From Pleurotus djamor (lineage: Eukaryota > Basidiomycota > Agaricomycetes > Agaricales > Pleurotaceae), in NCBI GenBank assembly GCA_029747585.1, contig JAPEVF010000254.1, forward strand, positions 1-58,478: 58,478 nt of DNA, written 5' to 3'. The number at the start of each line of letters is the position of its first letter. Within the stretch, counting starts at the first letter, position 1. This document shows positions 12,168 to 24,147 of this stretch, piece after piece. The position numbers and the translations under genes are program-made. The notes beneath the pieces were generated by a model. It did not search any database, was not told the DNA's origin, and saw nothing but the letters and a program-made list of their open reading frames with translations.

Positions 12168-14462
12168 ATGAGTGGATTCCTGACGATCAGCGCTCTCTGC
12201 ATCGTTTCTGTGTTTCTTGTTGCCTCAAAGCGATGGAACCACAACCGTAGGAATGGCCTACCGCTTCCTCCAGGACCCAGAAAGCTTCCTGTCATCGGAA
12301 ACTTGCTCTCTGCCCCGACGAAATATCAATGGGTCAAGTACGCTCAGTGGTCCAAGGAATTAGGTGCGATTACCTGCTCCCATGTGTACCCATGTCTGAC
12401 TGATTCTTCGACAATAGGATCTGATATCCTTCATCTACAAGTCCTGGGAACCTCCATGATCGTCTTGAACTCGGTTGACAGTGTTCAAGAGATTTTGAAC
12501 CACCGATCGGCGCTGACCTCAGGAAGGTATGGTCCCTCCTAGTTCAACTACCCACCTTCCTCCATTCATGCTAACTCCGCATCCTAAATATTGTAGATCT
12601 CTGAGTACGATGCTCAACAAGCTGTACGTTCTTACTACATATCCTCACGGATGCTTACACAAGATAACTGATGGATGTTTCCTTTTGTATAGCATGGGAT
12701 GGGAGTACAATCTTGCCCTCATCGCCAACGAAACCCCATGGCGAGACCGCCGTCGCATATTCTGGCAAGAATTCAACCCTTCCAAGTCTCCTCTTCACCA
12801 TCCTACACAGGCCAAATACTGTAGACGATTTCTTCAAGATATCCTGGATGACCCATTGCATTTTATTCATCATTGTCGCTAGTACGACTCTTCCTCTCCA
12901 TGCTCCTCGTTCTTCCATTTTCATCTTCTAATAACCCTCCCTCTTCAAGTACGCCAGCATCTTCAATCATTGAAGTTTCGTATGGAATATCCGTCGAGCC
13001 GAAAGATGACCCAATGATCGCCATCGCCGACAAGGCGATAGCACATCTCAACGACGCAGGAATTCCTGGAACATTTGTCGTTGATTATGTACCCATTCTC
13101 AAATACATCCCTGCCTGGTTCCCCGGCGCATCCTTCAAGCGATTCGCACAAACCGCTTGTGAGGACACTAGGGCTATGGTTGAAAACCCATACGCTGCGG
13201 TGCGCGGGGCTTTCGTAAGTCATGTCATATATCTCCAACCATGCCGTCTAGCTAAAAGGCCTTCGTTTCATTTAAATTCCGACTTACTATGCCATACTCA
13301 TCCTTGATCGGACGCTATATTTATCTACTAACTGTACCAATCTAGGTGAAGGGAGAAGCTGCGCCGCCCAGTTTTCTCTCTCGGGTACTTTCACGAAATT
13401 ATGAATATCTCGAAGACCCAGCCAGGGAAACAATGGTCAAGGATGTGGCTTCTGCAGCATACGTACGCTTCCATTTGTGTCACTCGCTCCCCTACGATTG
13501 AAGAACATCATCAGGTTGGCGGCGTCGACACAACGAACCCACCATTACTCAGTTTTGCGGCGGCGATGATCTTATATCCACATGTACAGGCAAAGGCCCA
13601 AGCCGAAATCGATGCCCTCTTGAAAGGCACTCGTCTTCCATCGTTTCAGGACCAAGCGTCACTTCCGTATTCGCAAGCCATCATGTGGGAGACTCTTCGG
13701 TGAGTATTGTCTCACGAACTCACACCAAGTATGATCCGATTCTCACTGAATATCCGTGGCACAGGTGGAAGTCAGTCTTACCTTTAGGTCAGTCTGTTGC
13801 CGCTCTTCATCGATTATTCGCGCTCTTCTGATATCACCGCCCCAGGTATCGCTCATCGCCTAACAACCGACGACGTCTACTCAGGATACTTCCTTCCCCG
13901 TGGAAGTCTGGTGTTTGCCAACATCTGGTAACTTTGCCCCCTTCGTTTCCGCGTTCATTCAAATTTATTGGACCCCCAGGGCAATCTTGCGAGATGAAAG
14001 CACGTTCCCTCAACCAGACGAATACCGACCAGAGCGGTTCATCTGCGAGGATGGAACCATCAACCGAAATCTCACAGAAGTGGTAGAGATGTCCTTTGGA
14101 TTCGGTCGAAGGTGCAGCCGTTCTCGTAGACATCTTTCCTCTCTCCCTCTGATAGTCTCGTTCAACGATCACTCAGGATATGTCCAGGTCGATACTTTGC
14201 AAGAGACACCGTATGGCTATGGATCACATCCTTGCTCTGTGTCTTCAACATCAACCCGATGAAAGATGAGAAGGGACAGAAGATACTTCCTGACACCGAC
14301 CTTCTGCCCTTGTTTGTCACGTATGTCTCTTACTCCTCTGTTTTGTCGGGCTTGTTAGCTCACTTAGCATGTAGGAGGATCAAGTCGCTGCAATGTGACA
14401 TCAAACCTCGATCTCTGGACGCAGTATCATTGATAACGGACTCGAGGATGGTGTACGAGTGA
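12168..14462 (+). CDS. P450-3: cytochrome P450 mono-oxygenase, apparently intact
   Basis: The ATG at 12168 is chosen because the anchor (SGFLTISALCIVSVFLVAS) and hinge LPLPPGPRKLPVIGNLL follow directly, as in its siblings. Twelve exons include microexons of 27 nt (STMLNKL) and 23 nt (WKSVLPLG). Landmarks: exon 1 ends at 12363; SDILHLQVLG; WRDRRRIFWQEFNPSK; I-helix VGGVDTTNP at about 13514; ETLR plus W; PERF as RPERF; heme loop FGFGRR/ICPGRYFARD at about 14098 and 14178; end TDSRMVYE with TGA at 14460-14462. All exons are open and every junction is GT-AG. It resembles basidiomycete P450s often annotated O-methylsterigmatocystin oxidoreductase-like, but the substrate is unknown. It acts at the ER membrane with a P450 reductase. 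It is tail-to-tail with F-box-2, 119 bp apart. Confidence 0.88.
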
Positions 14463-14581
14463 TTTTGGAAGCAGTTCTTGAAAGAGTTACATGGAGGGAT
14501 AAATCAGGGAATCCCAGGAAGACTACGCGCATACGCTACTCAATTCTAAAGAAACAATAGGCGCGAGCCGCCAACTGCACC

Positions 14582-16253
14582 TCATTCTTCATTGTCACTA
14601 AGCCACTTGAACTTGTCATCGTCTATTCCCTCTTCGTCCCAAGCGACGTCCATAACACATTCTGAAAAATAGGTCAAGTAGAGCTTGGGTACATCGCTGC
14701 GAACAATAGTCAAGTTCCGTAAAGGTTTCCCATTTTCCTGGCGCATTTGACATGTACGGACAAAGTGGGCCCAATCGCGAGGCGTCGATGCTATGTCATG
14801 GCTTATGAATATTTTTTCCAGCATGGGGGCGGGGTTGCAAGGGAGATTAGACGATTCTGTGTTGGAATCGCTACCGTCGGGCGAAGATGGCTGAAGAAAC
14901 TGCAAGATGTCCGTCCTCCCTACTCGGATTGATCTAAGATGATCAAGGAGTGGAATGAGGGTGGACCAATAAACCACCTCTGAATCTTGTACGCATCCTT
15001 GTATGAGTAGGGTGCGTATCTTGTGAAGGGGGAGCGAAGCGACAAGGCCAACATGTTGTTGCACAGCCGACACCGACCAACTCGCGATCGAGATGACACA
15101 GAGGAGAGTATTTACTTGATAGTCTCTAATTGTGAGCTTGTAATCCGTGTGGGAGGAGAACTGTTGTATGAGAACAGCTACCTCAAGAAACGTTATGGAT
15201 GGCGGAACTCGATTGGCGGTGAAGGTCTTTAGATCGAGGAAACCGGTGTTTACGTCGGTAGGAGTATCCTCGTCGTCATATAGAAACTTGAGATTAGCCC
15301 GGGTCGAGCGTGGCATATCGATATACGTGAGTAACTGTGACGCTCTGAGAGAGTTGAGGGTGAGTTCGAGGGATTTTAGTTTAGGCAGTGAGATGGGTGT
15401 ATTGACGGTGGTGGTCGTATTGGCTGATACCTTGCCGAGCTTCAACGTTTCTAAGTGTTGGATGTTCTGAAGGAGGTCAAGCAACCACGAAATCGGCAGG
15501 TGGTTTCCCTCATATGTGACCTCAAGGAGCAGGTGCGCTAACATCGGCACGAACGGAGCCTTCATTGGGAGAATATTGCGGAGATGCAAGGAACGGAGGG
15601 TGAGTAGATCAGTCCAAAATGGATCAATGATCTTCGGTGGGCTGTAGTCCCCAGGGGCTTCAAGGTGGAGTTCCTCAAGAAGGGGGGCTCGCAGCTCCGA
15701 CGTTGAGCGAAAGAATAAGGAGAAAAGATCCGGTGTACTATCGCTGCCGCAGCTTATCATGACCTTCTTGAATCTGGCTGTCTCATGGACCAGCAACGGA
15801 ACCAAACTCCTGAAGGAATCGTTTGAGCGCGTGTATGACGGATGATAGATTGTCAACGGGGCTATTTTCGAAAGTCGCAGTAGTTCCGGAAGGAAACGAG
15901 GTTGTCGCAGTGAGATTGTAGCCCACAAGGACGAAGTTTCCAGACAAATGTGCCGCCACTGGGTACAGACACCAGAGACATTAAGCACCGTGGGGGTAAT
16001 GCCGGTACTATGCTCCGCTACTGAGGAAGTGGAGGTCAAGAAGATTTTCGACAGTATCTCTGCGGGCAATTGGCATATCGCTGCGTGTGTGTTTCGGCGT
16101 GTGAGGAGGGAGCAAATTAGCTGCCTGGCCTGCGCAATCTCTTTATCAATCTCTTGTTGAGCCTTGATATTGGTAAAGACGGCCTGGTATTTGGGCCAAG
16201 TTAACAAGTGAGATCAATGGGCAGAGCGCAGAGGTAAGAAGATGACATACCAN
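14582..16253 (-). CDS. F-box-2: F-box protein with leucine-rich repeats
   Basis: Paralogue of F-box-1. The start codon is read as NTG at 16251-16253, where the unknown base is the A of ATG by comparison with its siblings. A 67-bp intron (16184-16250) follows immediately, then AVFTNIKAQQEIDKEIAQAR. The F-box core is ICQLPAEILSKIFLTSTS, followed by VCTQWRHICLETSSLWATIS. About 430 residues of leucine-rich sequence come after (LRSLHLRNILP, LETLKLGKVSA, LPKLKSLELTLNSL, HLRSIRVGRTDILQFL), ending KFKWLSDNEE. Length is about 535 residues. It would act as an SCF receptor, with its target unknown. It is convergent with P450-3, repeating the arrangement of P450-2 and F-box-1. Confidence 0.8.
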
Positions 16254-17578
16254 TTGGTAAACGAGAAGGGTTGAGCTAAGCGCCCGCACGGAAATTTTTC
16301 CGAAGCTGAACATTCATATTCAGTGAGGGCTAGAGTACAGAACGATGCCCGGACCGCTACAACATCAAGTCATTGTAAAGGGTGTGTGGAGGGATAAGTA
16401 GAGTAAGAAGGCTCAGGCTAGCACGGAAGGATAGGTGACGACGTGGGGTAAATACTAAAGAAGCGCATTGGAAGCGCAAGAAGGACGAGGCACACGATAT
16501 ACAATCTAAACGGGGGCTATATGAGAAGGCGGAGGATTGAAAAGGGGCCTTGACGAGGCAGACAGATAAGGAATGTACTCCTAGAAGCCGCTCCACCATA
16601 ACGCCGTCGATACTTGCTGGGGGGCAGCATTCAAACGCATAGAAGCCATAATGGCCAGCGGCGGCGGGGAGGTAGGCGTTGCGTCAAACAGTGATTATTG
16701 AAGCCGCAAACCCCTGAGGAGGAGTAGCGTGAGGTGGAGGAGAAGCATGAAGATAGGTGCGGAGGATGGTCATAAGTGAGAATACGACGACCACGAGTAG
16801 CCTCCGGATGGGTGGTCCCTGTGCATTCCTAGCACCGTGCAAGTTAAAGGTTCTGCGGTATTAAAGTGTGACGTGAAGGAGTTCGAAGATGAAGGGAAGG
16901 TGGTGAAGGCTGATCGAGGAACGACAATTCAACGCCTAGGAGGGACAATGAATATCCCGTTGGTGTGCACAAACACGTAGGGAAGCTGGCGCTGAACGCT
17001 GAGCGTTTGAACCCTCGAAGCATGACGTCGAGGTAGCGTCTTCCGCTGGGAGGAGCGTCGTATACGCAAAAGGTCTTGTTGAACCCGACGCTCAACCTAC
17101 GAAGCCACGCATAAGAAGCGTATCTGACACAACGAACCCAAGCCGGCTGATCTGGGGCTCGAAGAGGACGAACTTCCTACAGTGTTCGTCCTCCTGGGCA
17201 TGACCAACGAGGGAGACCGTGTGGTAGGAAGAGATCGTAGTGGAGGAGGGGCCGTCCCATACTCCTTTGGTGGTAAACGGGCTCAAAAACAAGACCGGTG
17301 AAGCGGCCTAGGCTTCGCAGTTGGCTCTCGCGTGTTTCTCCGACGTCCCCACTATGTTGCTTGTCAATGGGGAGTGCGCGAGAATAGGTTCCTATCAAAG
17401 GCCTACGATTCAATATATCTTTCCAAGAGTGAGAGAAACGAAGGATTGGACTCACCAAGGTTCTCGGACAGTAACCCTTGGCCTCTCCCTCAGTCTCCCT
17501 CGCTCCACTTGATCACTTGTTTCGACTAAAGCTCCAGTGAGCGGTGCTTCCCCGAGATCAACCAAGTCTCCATGAAGT
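16254..17578. other. Degenerate intergenic sequence
   Basis: Only short frames with compositional bias are present. On the minus strand there are weak hydrophobic runs reminiscent of gene X, but I could not align them with confidence. No intact gene is seen. Confidence 0.35.
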
Positions 17579-18163
17579 CTATCCCCCAATTTTCTGGAAG
17601 CTGTGCGGGTTGAAGATCGACGACGTTCGAGCCGTAAGCCATTCGACTATAGTGGCTTGAGAAGGGCATTGTCTTCGGTTATCGATGAGCCAAGTTGTCA
17701 GTGCAGCACTGAGAGCCAAGGTGAACAGAAGCTGAGGTGGGCGCCGGACTCGGTATCGCGCATTTGATTCGCCCAATGCAGTGTACGTGATGATTCCGAG
17801 GACTGTGGACAAGGTCAACCTATCCGAGAGCGGTCGATAGCGAGGCGAAAGACTTACTACAGATGCCTAAAGACACAGGTCACCTCCCTCGACCGGGTAA
17901 ACCTAGTCGGAATCAATGTGTTGCTTGGGGTCTGAGTCAGGGATAGCACAAGGTCATCTCCAACCACGACAGTGTACACCAGCGAGTAAGACGGTAGCTC
18001 CCAGTGCAGAGGCCGACGCGGTTACAACGTGTGGGAGGACCTTGGAAGGAGAGTTCAGAAGAAAGAACGCCAATTTACGAGAAGAACGTTCAACGGACCA
18101 GGGCCATCCGACGTTCCCACGCTCCGGGGACCGGCCAACCTCAGAGACCTTGGAACCCTGCAA
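17579..18163 (-). pseudogene. Degenerate repeat Y, copy 1
   Basis: Matches 24.83-25.43 kb in the same orientation. Shared pieces are VTASASALGATVLLAGV against VTASASALGASVLFAGL, and LTLSTVLGIITYTALGE against LTLYPVLNGSHVVHCLGE. At the DNA level a stretch beginning CCCAGTGCAGAGGCCGACGC is nearly identical (18001 and 25302). Hydrophobic runs suggest a former membrane protein. Frames are broken. Confidence 0.4.
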
Positions 18164-19502
18164 CGACCTTTACTCTGCTTTCCCCGTCCGTTCGATCTTT
18201 GCGCTGTGTACGGCTGCTTACCGCTGTGACTGCGTAGCTTAGCCTTCTGCTTCAACGTCTCAGGCGACTTGGTCTTGCTCCGAACATCGTTCCTACGTCT
18301 CTCCTCTAAAGTTGATTAGATGCTGTGAGGTCAATGTGAGGTATTACCGAAAACTGTACGATGGTTGCGGGCTGGTATCCACCGATCCACTCAGAGCGTC
18401 TTTTGTAGGAGGTTTATCAAATACTATACATAGGTGATCGATGGAAGCTCATAGTGGAAGTGTTTGAAGATGCTCAACGCTCGCATCGATATCCCATGAA
18501 GTTGGAAAGCTGGCACCTCCTTGTTGACTCCTTGCTTCGGGGTTGGCTACGACCAGTCTATGATGTCAGTGGCCGGTGGGCTATGTGTTTACGCTGTGAG
18601 TACTTTTCTTTACTCCACATTTGCCTCTAACATTTCCCATAGACATGAACTTCCCATGGAGAACTTCTGAGTATATCTTGCTTCCGTGTGAACCTCCCGC
18701 ACTGAAACCACCATGCTGTGGCTACGCCGTCGCCTCTGTTGTCAGAACTAACCCGGTGAGTTCACTCCATCCGAAGTCCGATGCTTTTCATTCTTCTCTT
18801 TCTCATTCTCATTTCGATGCTCAGAACACTGATGAATGCGACAAACTTCTTATGTAGGATGTAGCTCGCTTTGTTGGACCCGTATCTAGGAACCGTCACT
18901 GAATCCATCAGATCTGATGCGTCAAGCGGACCGCTGGGGTCTTACCCGCTGATCTGGTACAGATCCACTCAATTACCTTGCCAGTGGTGCCTCTAGCGTA
19001 TCATAAACTGCCACGGAATGTCATTGGACGGTGCCAGATGGGCTACCGCTTTGATTCAAAGCCTTACGATCGTTGACCGCTTTCTCAGTTGGGAACGCGC
19101 GAACTTCAGCTCCTACAACCCTCAACCGCGACATCCACATGGATTAAGGGCTATCTTGAGACCCTCAACGTCACTCCACGATTCCCAGAACTTCGTTGAA
19201 ACAGCTGACGCGGGAACGGTTCAGTTTTCCATACCCTCACATTGAGTTTGCTCACCTAACGTGCGTATGGCGCGCATCCGCATAGCTCCCATTACTGTGC
19301 GCACGAGCCAGTGGGGGTTCCTTCATGAGGAACGAGCCAGACTGGCTATCTTGCGAACCTGGGAAGTATCTCCCGCTCCCAAGCACGTTGTCGCTCACTT
19401 CCTATCCCTATAAAACCCTCACAAGGAGAATTGCAAGAAGTTTTTCTCATTGACTTCATCCTACACCTCCCTATATAAAAGTATCAATACCAACGGATCC
19501 AC
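18164..19502. other. Intergenic region upstream of P450-4
   Basis: No gene is supported. It contains the perfect palindrome at 18906. Between about 19411 and 19480 there are TATAAAA-like sequences (CTATAAAACC, CTATATAAAAG) that could be the P450-4 core promoter. Confidence 0.4.
18906..18919 (+). promoter_or_regulatory. Palindromic upstream element, P450-4 copy
   Basis: CATCAGATCTGATG is a perfect 14-bp palindrome 584 bp before the P450-4 ATG, followed by GCGTCAAGCGGACCGC. It is the most symmetrical of the three related elements. Confidence 0.45.
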
Positions 19503-21761
19503 ATGATGAACGTTATCAGCACTCTCCTCATCGTTGTCCTGATCGTCGTGCTCGCGAAACGATGGATTCGTTATTACCATCGCCGTGGTCTACCCCTTCC
19601 CCCTGGGCCCAGGAAGCTTCCCCTCATTGGTAACTTACTCTCTGCACCAACACAGTATCAATGGGTCAAGTACGCCCAGTGGTCTAAAGAGCTTGGTTTG
19701 ATTATCAGCCACCTGTCTATCCAACAGGTCTTAACTGACATCTACTCTACGAAAAAACAGACACTGATATCATCCACCTCCAAGTCTTCGGCACATCCAT
19801 CATCGTGTTGAACTCGTTCGAAAGTGCGCAGGAGATCTTGAACCGTCGATCGGCTTTATCTTCAGGCAGGTACGCCGGACCAGTCATTCTCGCTTGGAGA
19901 AATCGCCGGCTGATTGTAAAACGTGATAGATCCGTCAGTACAATGCTCAACAAGCTGTACGCCTCTACTTTCCTCATTTCCGTGCGATCACTTGCGCTGA
20001 ATGATTCTGGTTGTAGCATGGGATGGGACTGGAATTTGGGACTTGTCAACTACGGAGCCTTCTGGAGAGATCGACGACGTCTCTTTTGGCAGGATTTCAA
20101 CCCCGCCAACTCTGATGCCCATCGTCCCATCCAAGCCAAGTACTGTAGACAGTTCCTGCGGAAGGTGCTTGATGATCCTGCCCATTTTGATCATCACTGC
20201 CGGTAGTACGTCTTCACCATTATCTTTCACTTGACCACAAATTTACCTCCACTTTTTTCTCCAAAGCACTCCGGCATCGTCGATCATCGAAGTCACTTAT
20301 GGGATTGCTGTTCAGCCGCAAGACGACCCAATGATCGCCATAGCCGATACGGCGTTAAATCATCTGAACGACGCTGGAATTCCTGGGACGTTCCTCGTTG
20401 ATTACGTACCCCTTCTTCAATACCTTCCTTCGTGGTTCCCCGGTACACAATTCAAGAAATTTGCACGAACTGCGTATGCTGCCACAAGGGACATGATCGA
20501 TATTCCGTATGCCCAAGTACGCGATCAATTCGTGAGTCGCGCTTAGATTCTCATAGATGATTGATTTGCCCTTACGCAATTCTCGCTGGTTGCATAGCTC
20601 AAGGGAGAAGCACCGCCATGTACTCTGTCTCGGGCGTTTGCACGAGACGAAAAAAGTCTCGCAGACCCAGACTTAGAAACAGTCGTGAAAGACGTGGCTT
20701 CAGTCGCCTACGTACGTTACTCCCAGAGGTCAAGCCCCATCATTCATCACAATGTCTGACACCAATATGTACAGGTCGGTGGTGTTGATACCACATACCC
20801 ACCCCTGCTCACCTTTGCTGCCGCCATGACCCTATTTCCTCATGTGCAAAACAGGGCACAAGCCGAGATTGACCAAGTGCTCGGTGGTCGTCTTCCGTCT
20901 TTCGAGGACAGGGAGGCGCTTCCATATTCTGAAGCAATCATGTGGGAGGTTTTTCGGTGAGTCTTACGTTCCGTCCAGAACATGGCATGATCGAAGCAAT
21001 TGGCTACGCCGCACTTTAGGTGGAAGACCGTTCTACCTTTAGGTGAGTAGTTCTCTTTTCCGACTCCTAGTGTCGACACCTTTAGCACTCTGCGTAGGCA
21101 TCGCGCACCGAATCATGAGCGACGATATCTACTCTGGGTACTTTCTTCCGAGCGGGAGTCTCGTATTTGCCAACGTCTGGTGGGTTCCCTCCCTTTCGTG
21201 CTCTTCTTGAAAGCTTCCCGTGCATTCATTCTTCACATATTCAGGTCTATCATGCGAGACGAAACACTCTTCCCGCAACCTGATGAGTTTAAGCCTGAGA
21301 GATTCATTAACAAGGATGGGAAAATCAACCGAAAACTCACCGAAGTGGTAGAAATAACGTTTGGGTTCGGTCGAAGGTATGGAATCAATTTGTTCTTTTG
21401 CTTCGATGCCTCTTCTTACCACCCTGTTCTTTCGCGTAATGATTCCCCCATTACTCTTGCTGCTCTCAAGAATATGTCCTGGACGGTTCTTCGCAAGAGA
21501 CACCGTGTGGCTCTGGATTGCATCGATGTTAAGTGTGTTCGAAATCGCCCCTGCAAAAGATGCGAAGGGGCAAATCATCGCTCCTGATGTTGAAGTTTTC
21601 CCGATGTTCATCACGTTAGTCTCCCTTTCCACATTTGCGAATGCTGTGAAATTGACCAGATAACCAACCGGTTCTTCAGGAGGATTAAATCGCTCCAGTG
21701 TAGCATTGGGCCTCGGTCGAAAGGGGCGGAGAAGTTGATCATGGACTTGGAATTGGTGTAG
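19503..21761 (+). CDS. P450-4: cytochrome P450 mono-oxygenase, apparently intact
   Basis: Starts with two Mets (19503, 19506), followed by an anchor rich in Ile/Val (STLLIVVLIVVLAKRW) and the hinge LPLPPGPRKLPLIGNLL. The 12-exon plan is as in P450-3. Landmarks: TDIIHLQVFG; microexon STMLNKL; WRDRRRLFWQDFNPAN; ITYGIAV-type exon; I-helix VGGVDTTYP at about 20776; EVFR plus W; PERF as KPERF; heme loop FGFGRR/ICPGRFFARD at about 21360 and 21474; end IMDLELV with TAG at 21759-21761. All exons are open and all junctions GT-AG. F-box-3 follows on the same strand after 222 bp. The reversed pair F-box-4/P450-5 mirrors this arrangement. Substrate unknown. Confidence 0.88.
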
Positions 21762-21983
21762 CCAGCAACTGGTAAATTGGGACATCAATAGTTGAACGTT
21801 TAGTACGCAGTAATCAGATAAATCGTTGACATTTCAAATTGAATTTCTGGTGCTCTGATTTCCAACTGATTTCTCTTCCATGGGCGCTTGCTCCTTGAAG
21901 CGCCCGATTTCTGTTTTTGGTTTTCATTGCTACTTAGTAACTTTGTTGCTACTGGCACGTCTTCCGGATCCACCACCACCACC

Positions 21984-23707
21984 ATGGTATAACTTTTCAA
22001 TATTCCACCCGTAATTCTGGTATATCACTGAAAATATATTGTCTTTTACCCCCCTAGGCTCTAGTTGATCCCACTCTGGCGCAGGAACGCATCGATCAAC
22101 AGATTGCCGATTACCAGGAGGCTATTCACAAGTTGAAAACGGCACGAAACACACACAGCCGTATCTCTCAGCTTCCGCTGGAAGTTCTTGCGCTGATTTT
22201 TCAGTATACACAGCAACCTATCCACCTTCGACGACGCAAGGTCCATGGCTGGGTGACGGTGTTACTCGTCTGTCGTGCATGGTATCAACTAGCCCTGGAC
22301 ACTCCGCGGTTATGGTCTCAGATCACGCTCTCCGAAAAGTCGAATGAGGCGCTTCTCATAACACGCTCAAAGAGCACATTACTGCAGGTCGCTGTGAATA
22401 TCATTGGTGTCGAGGCTGGTGTCATTGAAACCTTAGCCGCCATCGTTAAGAGTGAAACATATAGGGTTAGGCATCTGAAGGTCGAATCAGAGAACGACGC
22501 AGAGATACTCGCATTCCTGGAGGCCAGTTCATGCACTTCCGCGCCAAACCTCCAGCGCCTCGACTTGTGCAACGATTTTTGCGTCGACAGCCAAAATCAA
22601 GAATCCATGCATCAACTCACATGGGACCTGCCCTCTCTTTGTCATCTCACAATCGTGCGGCTTCCTCCCCCCTCGCCGTTTCCTATATTCCGTAACCTCA
22701 CCGAACTCATCATACAAACGCCACAAGGCTCAAATGATCGACTAGGGGTCGCATCCGTCATTCAAATGCTGTCTCAACTTCCTCTTCTTGAACACGTTGA
22801 ATTAGGTCAACTCTCCGCTTTGGACGACAACATGGTGGCGCATCGTACTCGCGTTCTGCCACCTGAATCCCCTATCCGTGTTATGCTCTCTCGGCTGAAG
22901 TTGCTCAATATAACATCACACGACATCAGGCAACTCAGAATTCTCAGGTGCCTTGATTTCCCTCCTACGGCCCGCCTCCTCCTCCAATGCAGGTACGCTC
23001 CACCTGACCTAATTGACGCTTCGCCTGTCACTATGGCATGGACTGCTGTGGTTGCGGAACTGGCGAGGATAGAACCATCATATCGCCCCACCCATTCAAC
23101 CATAGCGAATTTTTCAGGCAGCTTTTCCATACGCCTCTGGGCATCCTCCCGGCCCGAGAATGCACCCGCCCTCTTGATCTGTCACCCTCCTCCCATTACG
23201 CCATTCCTCGAAGCCATTCAACTTTTTGCTCCAATCGTCACTAAACTTACTTTGTCCTTTCTCGACTATATTGCAGCCGAACAAGTATCGCCCTTGCTCA
23301 ACATTTTCAATGGGGTTGAAACCATCCTTGTTGAGAGCTGTGACCCCCGGATATTGGAGGTACTACTGCCTCCCGATGTGCCCCAAACCCCGGACAACAT
23401 CCCAATCAGCGAAGATCTCGGTCTCCCACAGCTAAAGCGGGTATTTTTCTTCGAGTACTACCTGTTTAGCGATCTGCTCAATCCAGGGGAGAAGCATGAG
23501 AATATACTTCGTCTCATTCGGAGTCGGAAGTTGGAGTGTGTTGGATTCATTAATTGCCACACATCTGCTGAAGTCACGGAGCGACTCTCTGACAAGACTA
23601 CTAGCCTCTCACCCGTTCTATGGGATATGTGGGCACGGTTGAACTTCAGGGAAGCGTGTTCCTGGTATGTCCCGTCCTCTGATTCTCTTGGAGTCCTTCG
23701 CTCATAG
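21984..23707 (+). CDS. F-box-3: F-box protein with leucine-rich repeats
   Basis: The ATG at 21984-21986 lies in the strong context CACCACCACCATG and is followed at once by a 71-bp intron (21987-22057). Exon 2 reads ALVDPTLAQERIDQQIADYQ, a short helical lead, then the F-box core ISQLPLEVLALIFQYTQQP and VCRAWYQLALDTPRLWSQIT. The remaining roughly 430 residues are leucine-rich (LQRLDLCNDFC, LCHLTIVRLPPP, LLEHVELGQLSAL, LSRLKLLNITSHD). It ends DSLGVLRS at TAG 23705-23707. Likely SCF receptor. Closest relative is F-box-4, which shares ALVDPTLAQ/VLVDPTLAQ and KLKTARNTHS. It is downstream of P450-4 on the same strand. Confidence 0.82.
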
Positions 23708-24147
23708 AAGTAGCTCTGTAGAAACTGCGTCCCACTTCTCTTATTAATCGGACGATGGGGACAAGTAGGATCTCTAGGCAAGGTGCTGCCTCGAACTGAG
23801 GTCGAAGATACGTCGGCTGGCATATAGTATTACAAGCTTTATGAAGACGTTTGAGCAGTGCTGGAGAGCCTTGTTTGCCTGCTCATGTCCATCTTTGTAC
23901 CCTGAATCACAGTTGATAACGATAGCAGCGAGTACAACGAAATCATCATTGTATCAGCCTGTGCGTGATTTAGTTACGATCATCGATCACCGTTGAACGC
24001 GAGCCAATGGCCTGCTAGGGGACCTGGAAGCTGGCCAAAAGGGTACCAGTGTCTCCCTGAAAGTGCTCACGTTGCGGGCGTATATTCTCACCCCCCATGC
24101 TAGAAGGGAAGCAATTCGGCGGGTACACGAAACGCGAAGTCTGATAG
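23708..24147. other. Intergenic region after F-box-3
   Basis: No gene, repeat or clear signal seen. Confidence 0.4.
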
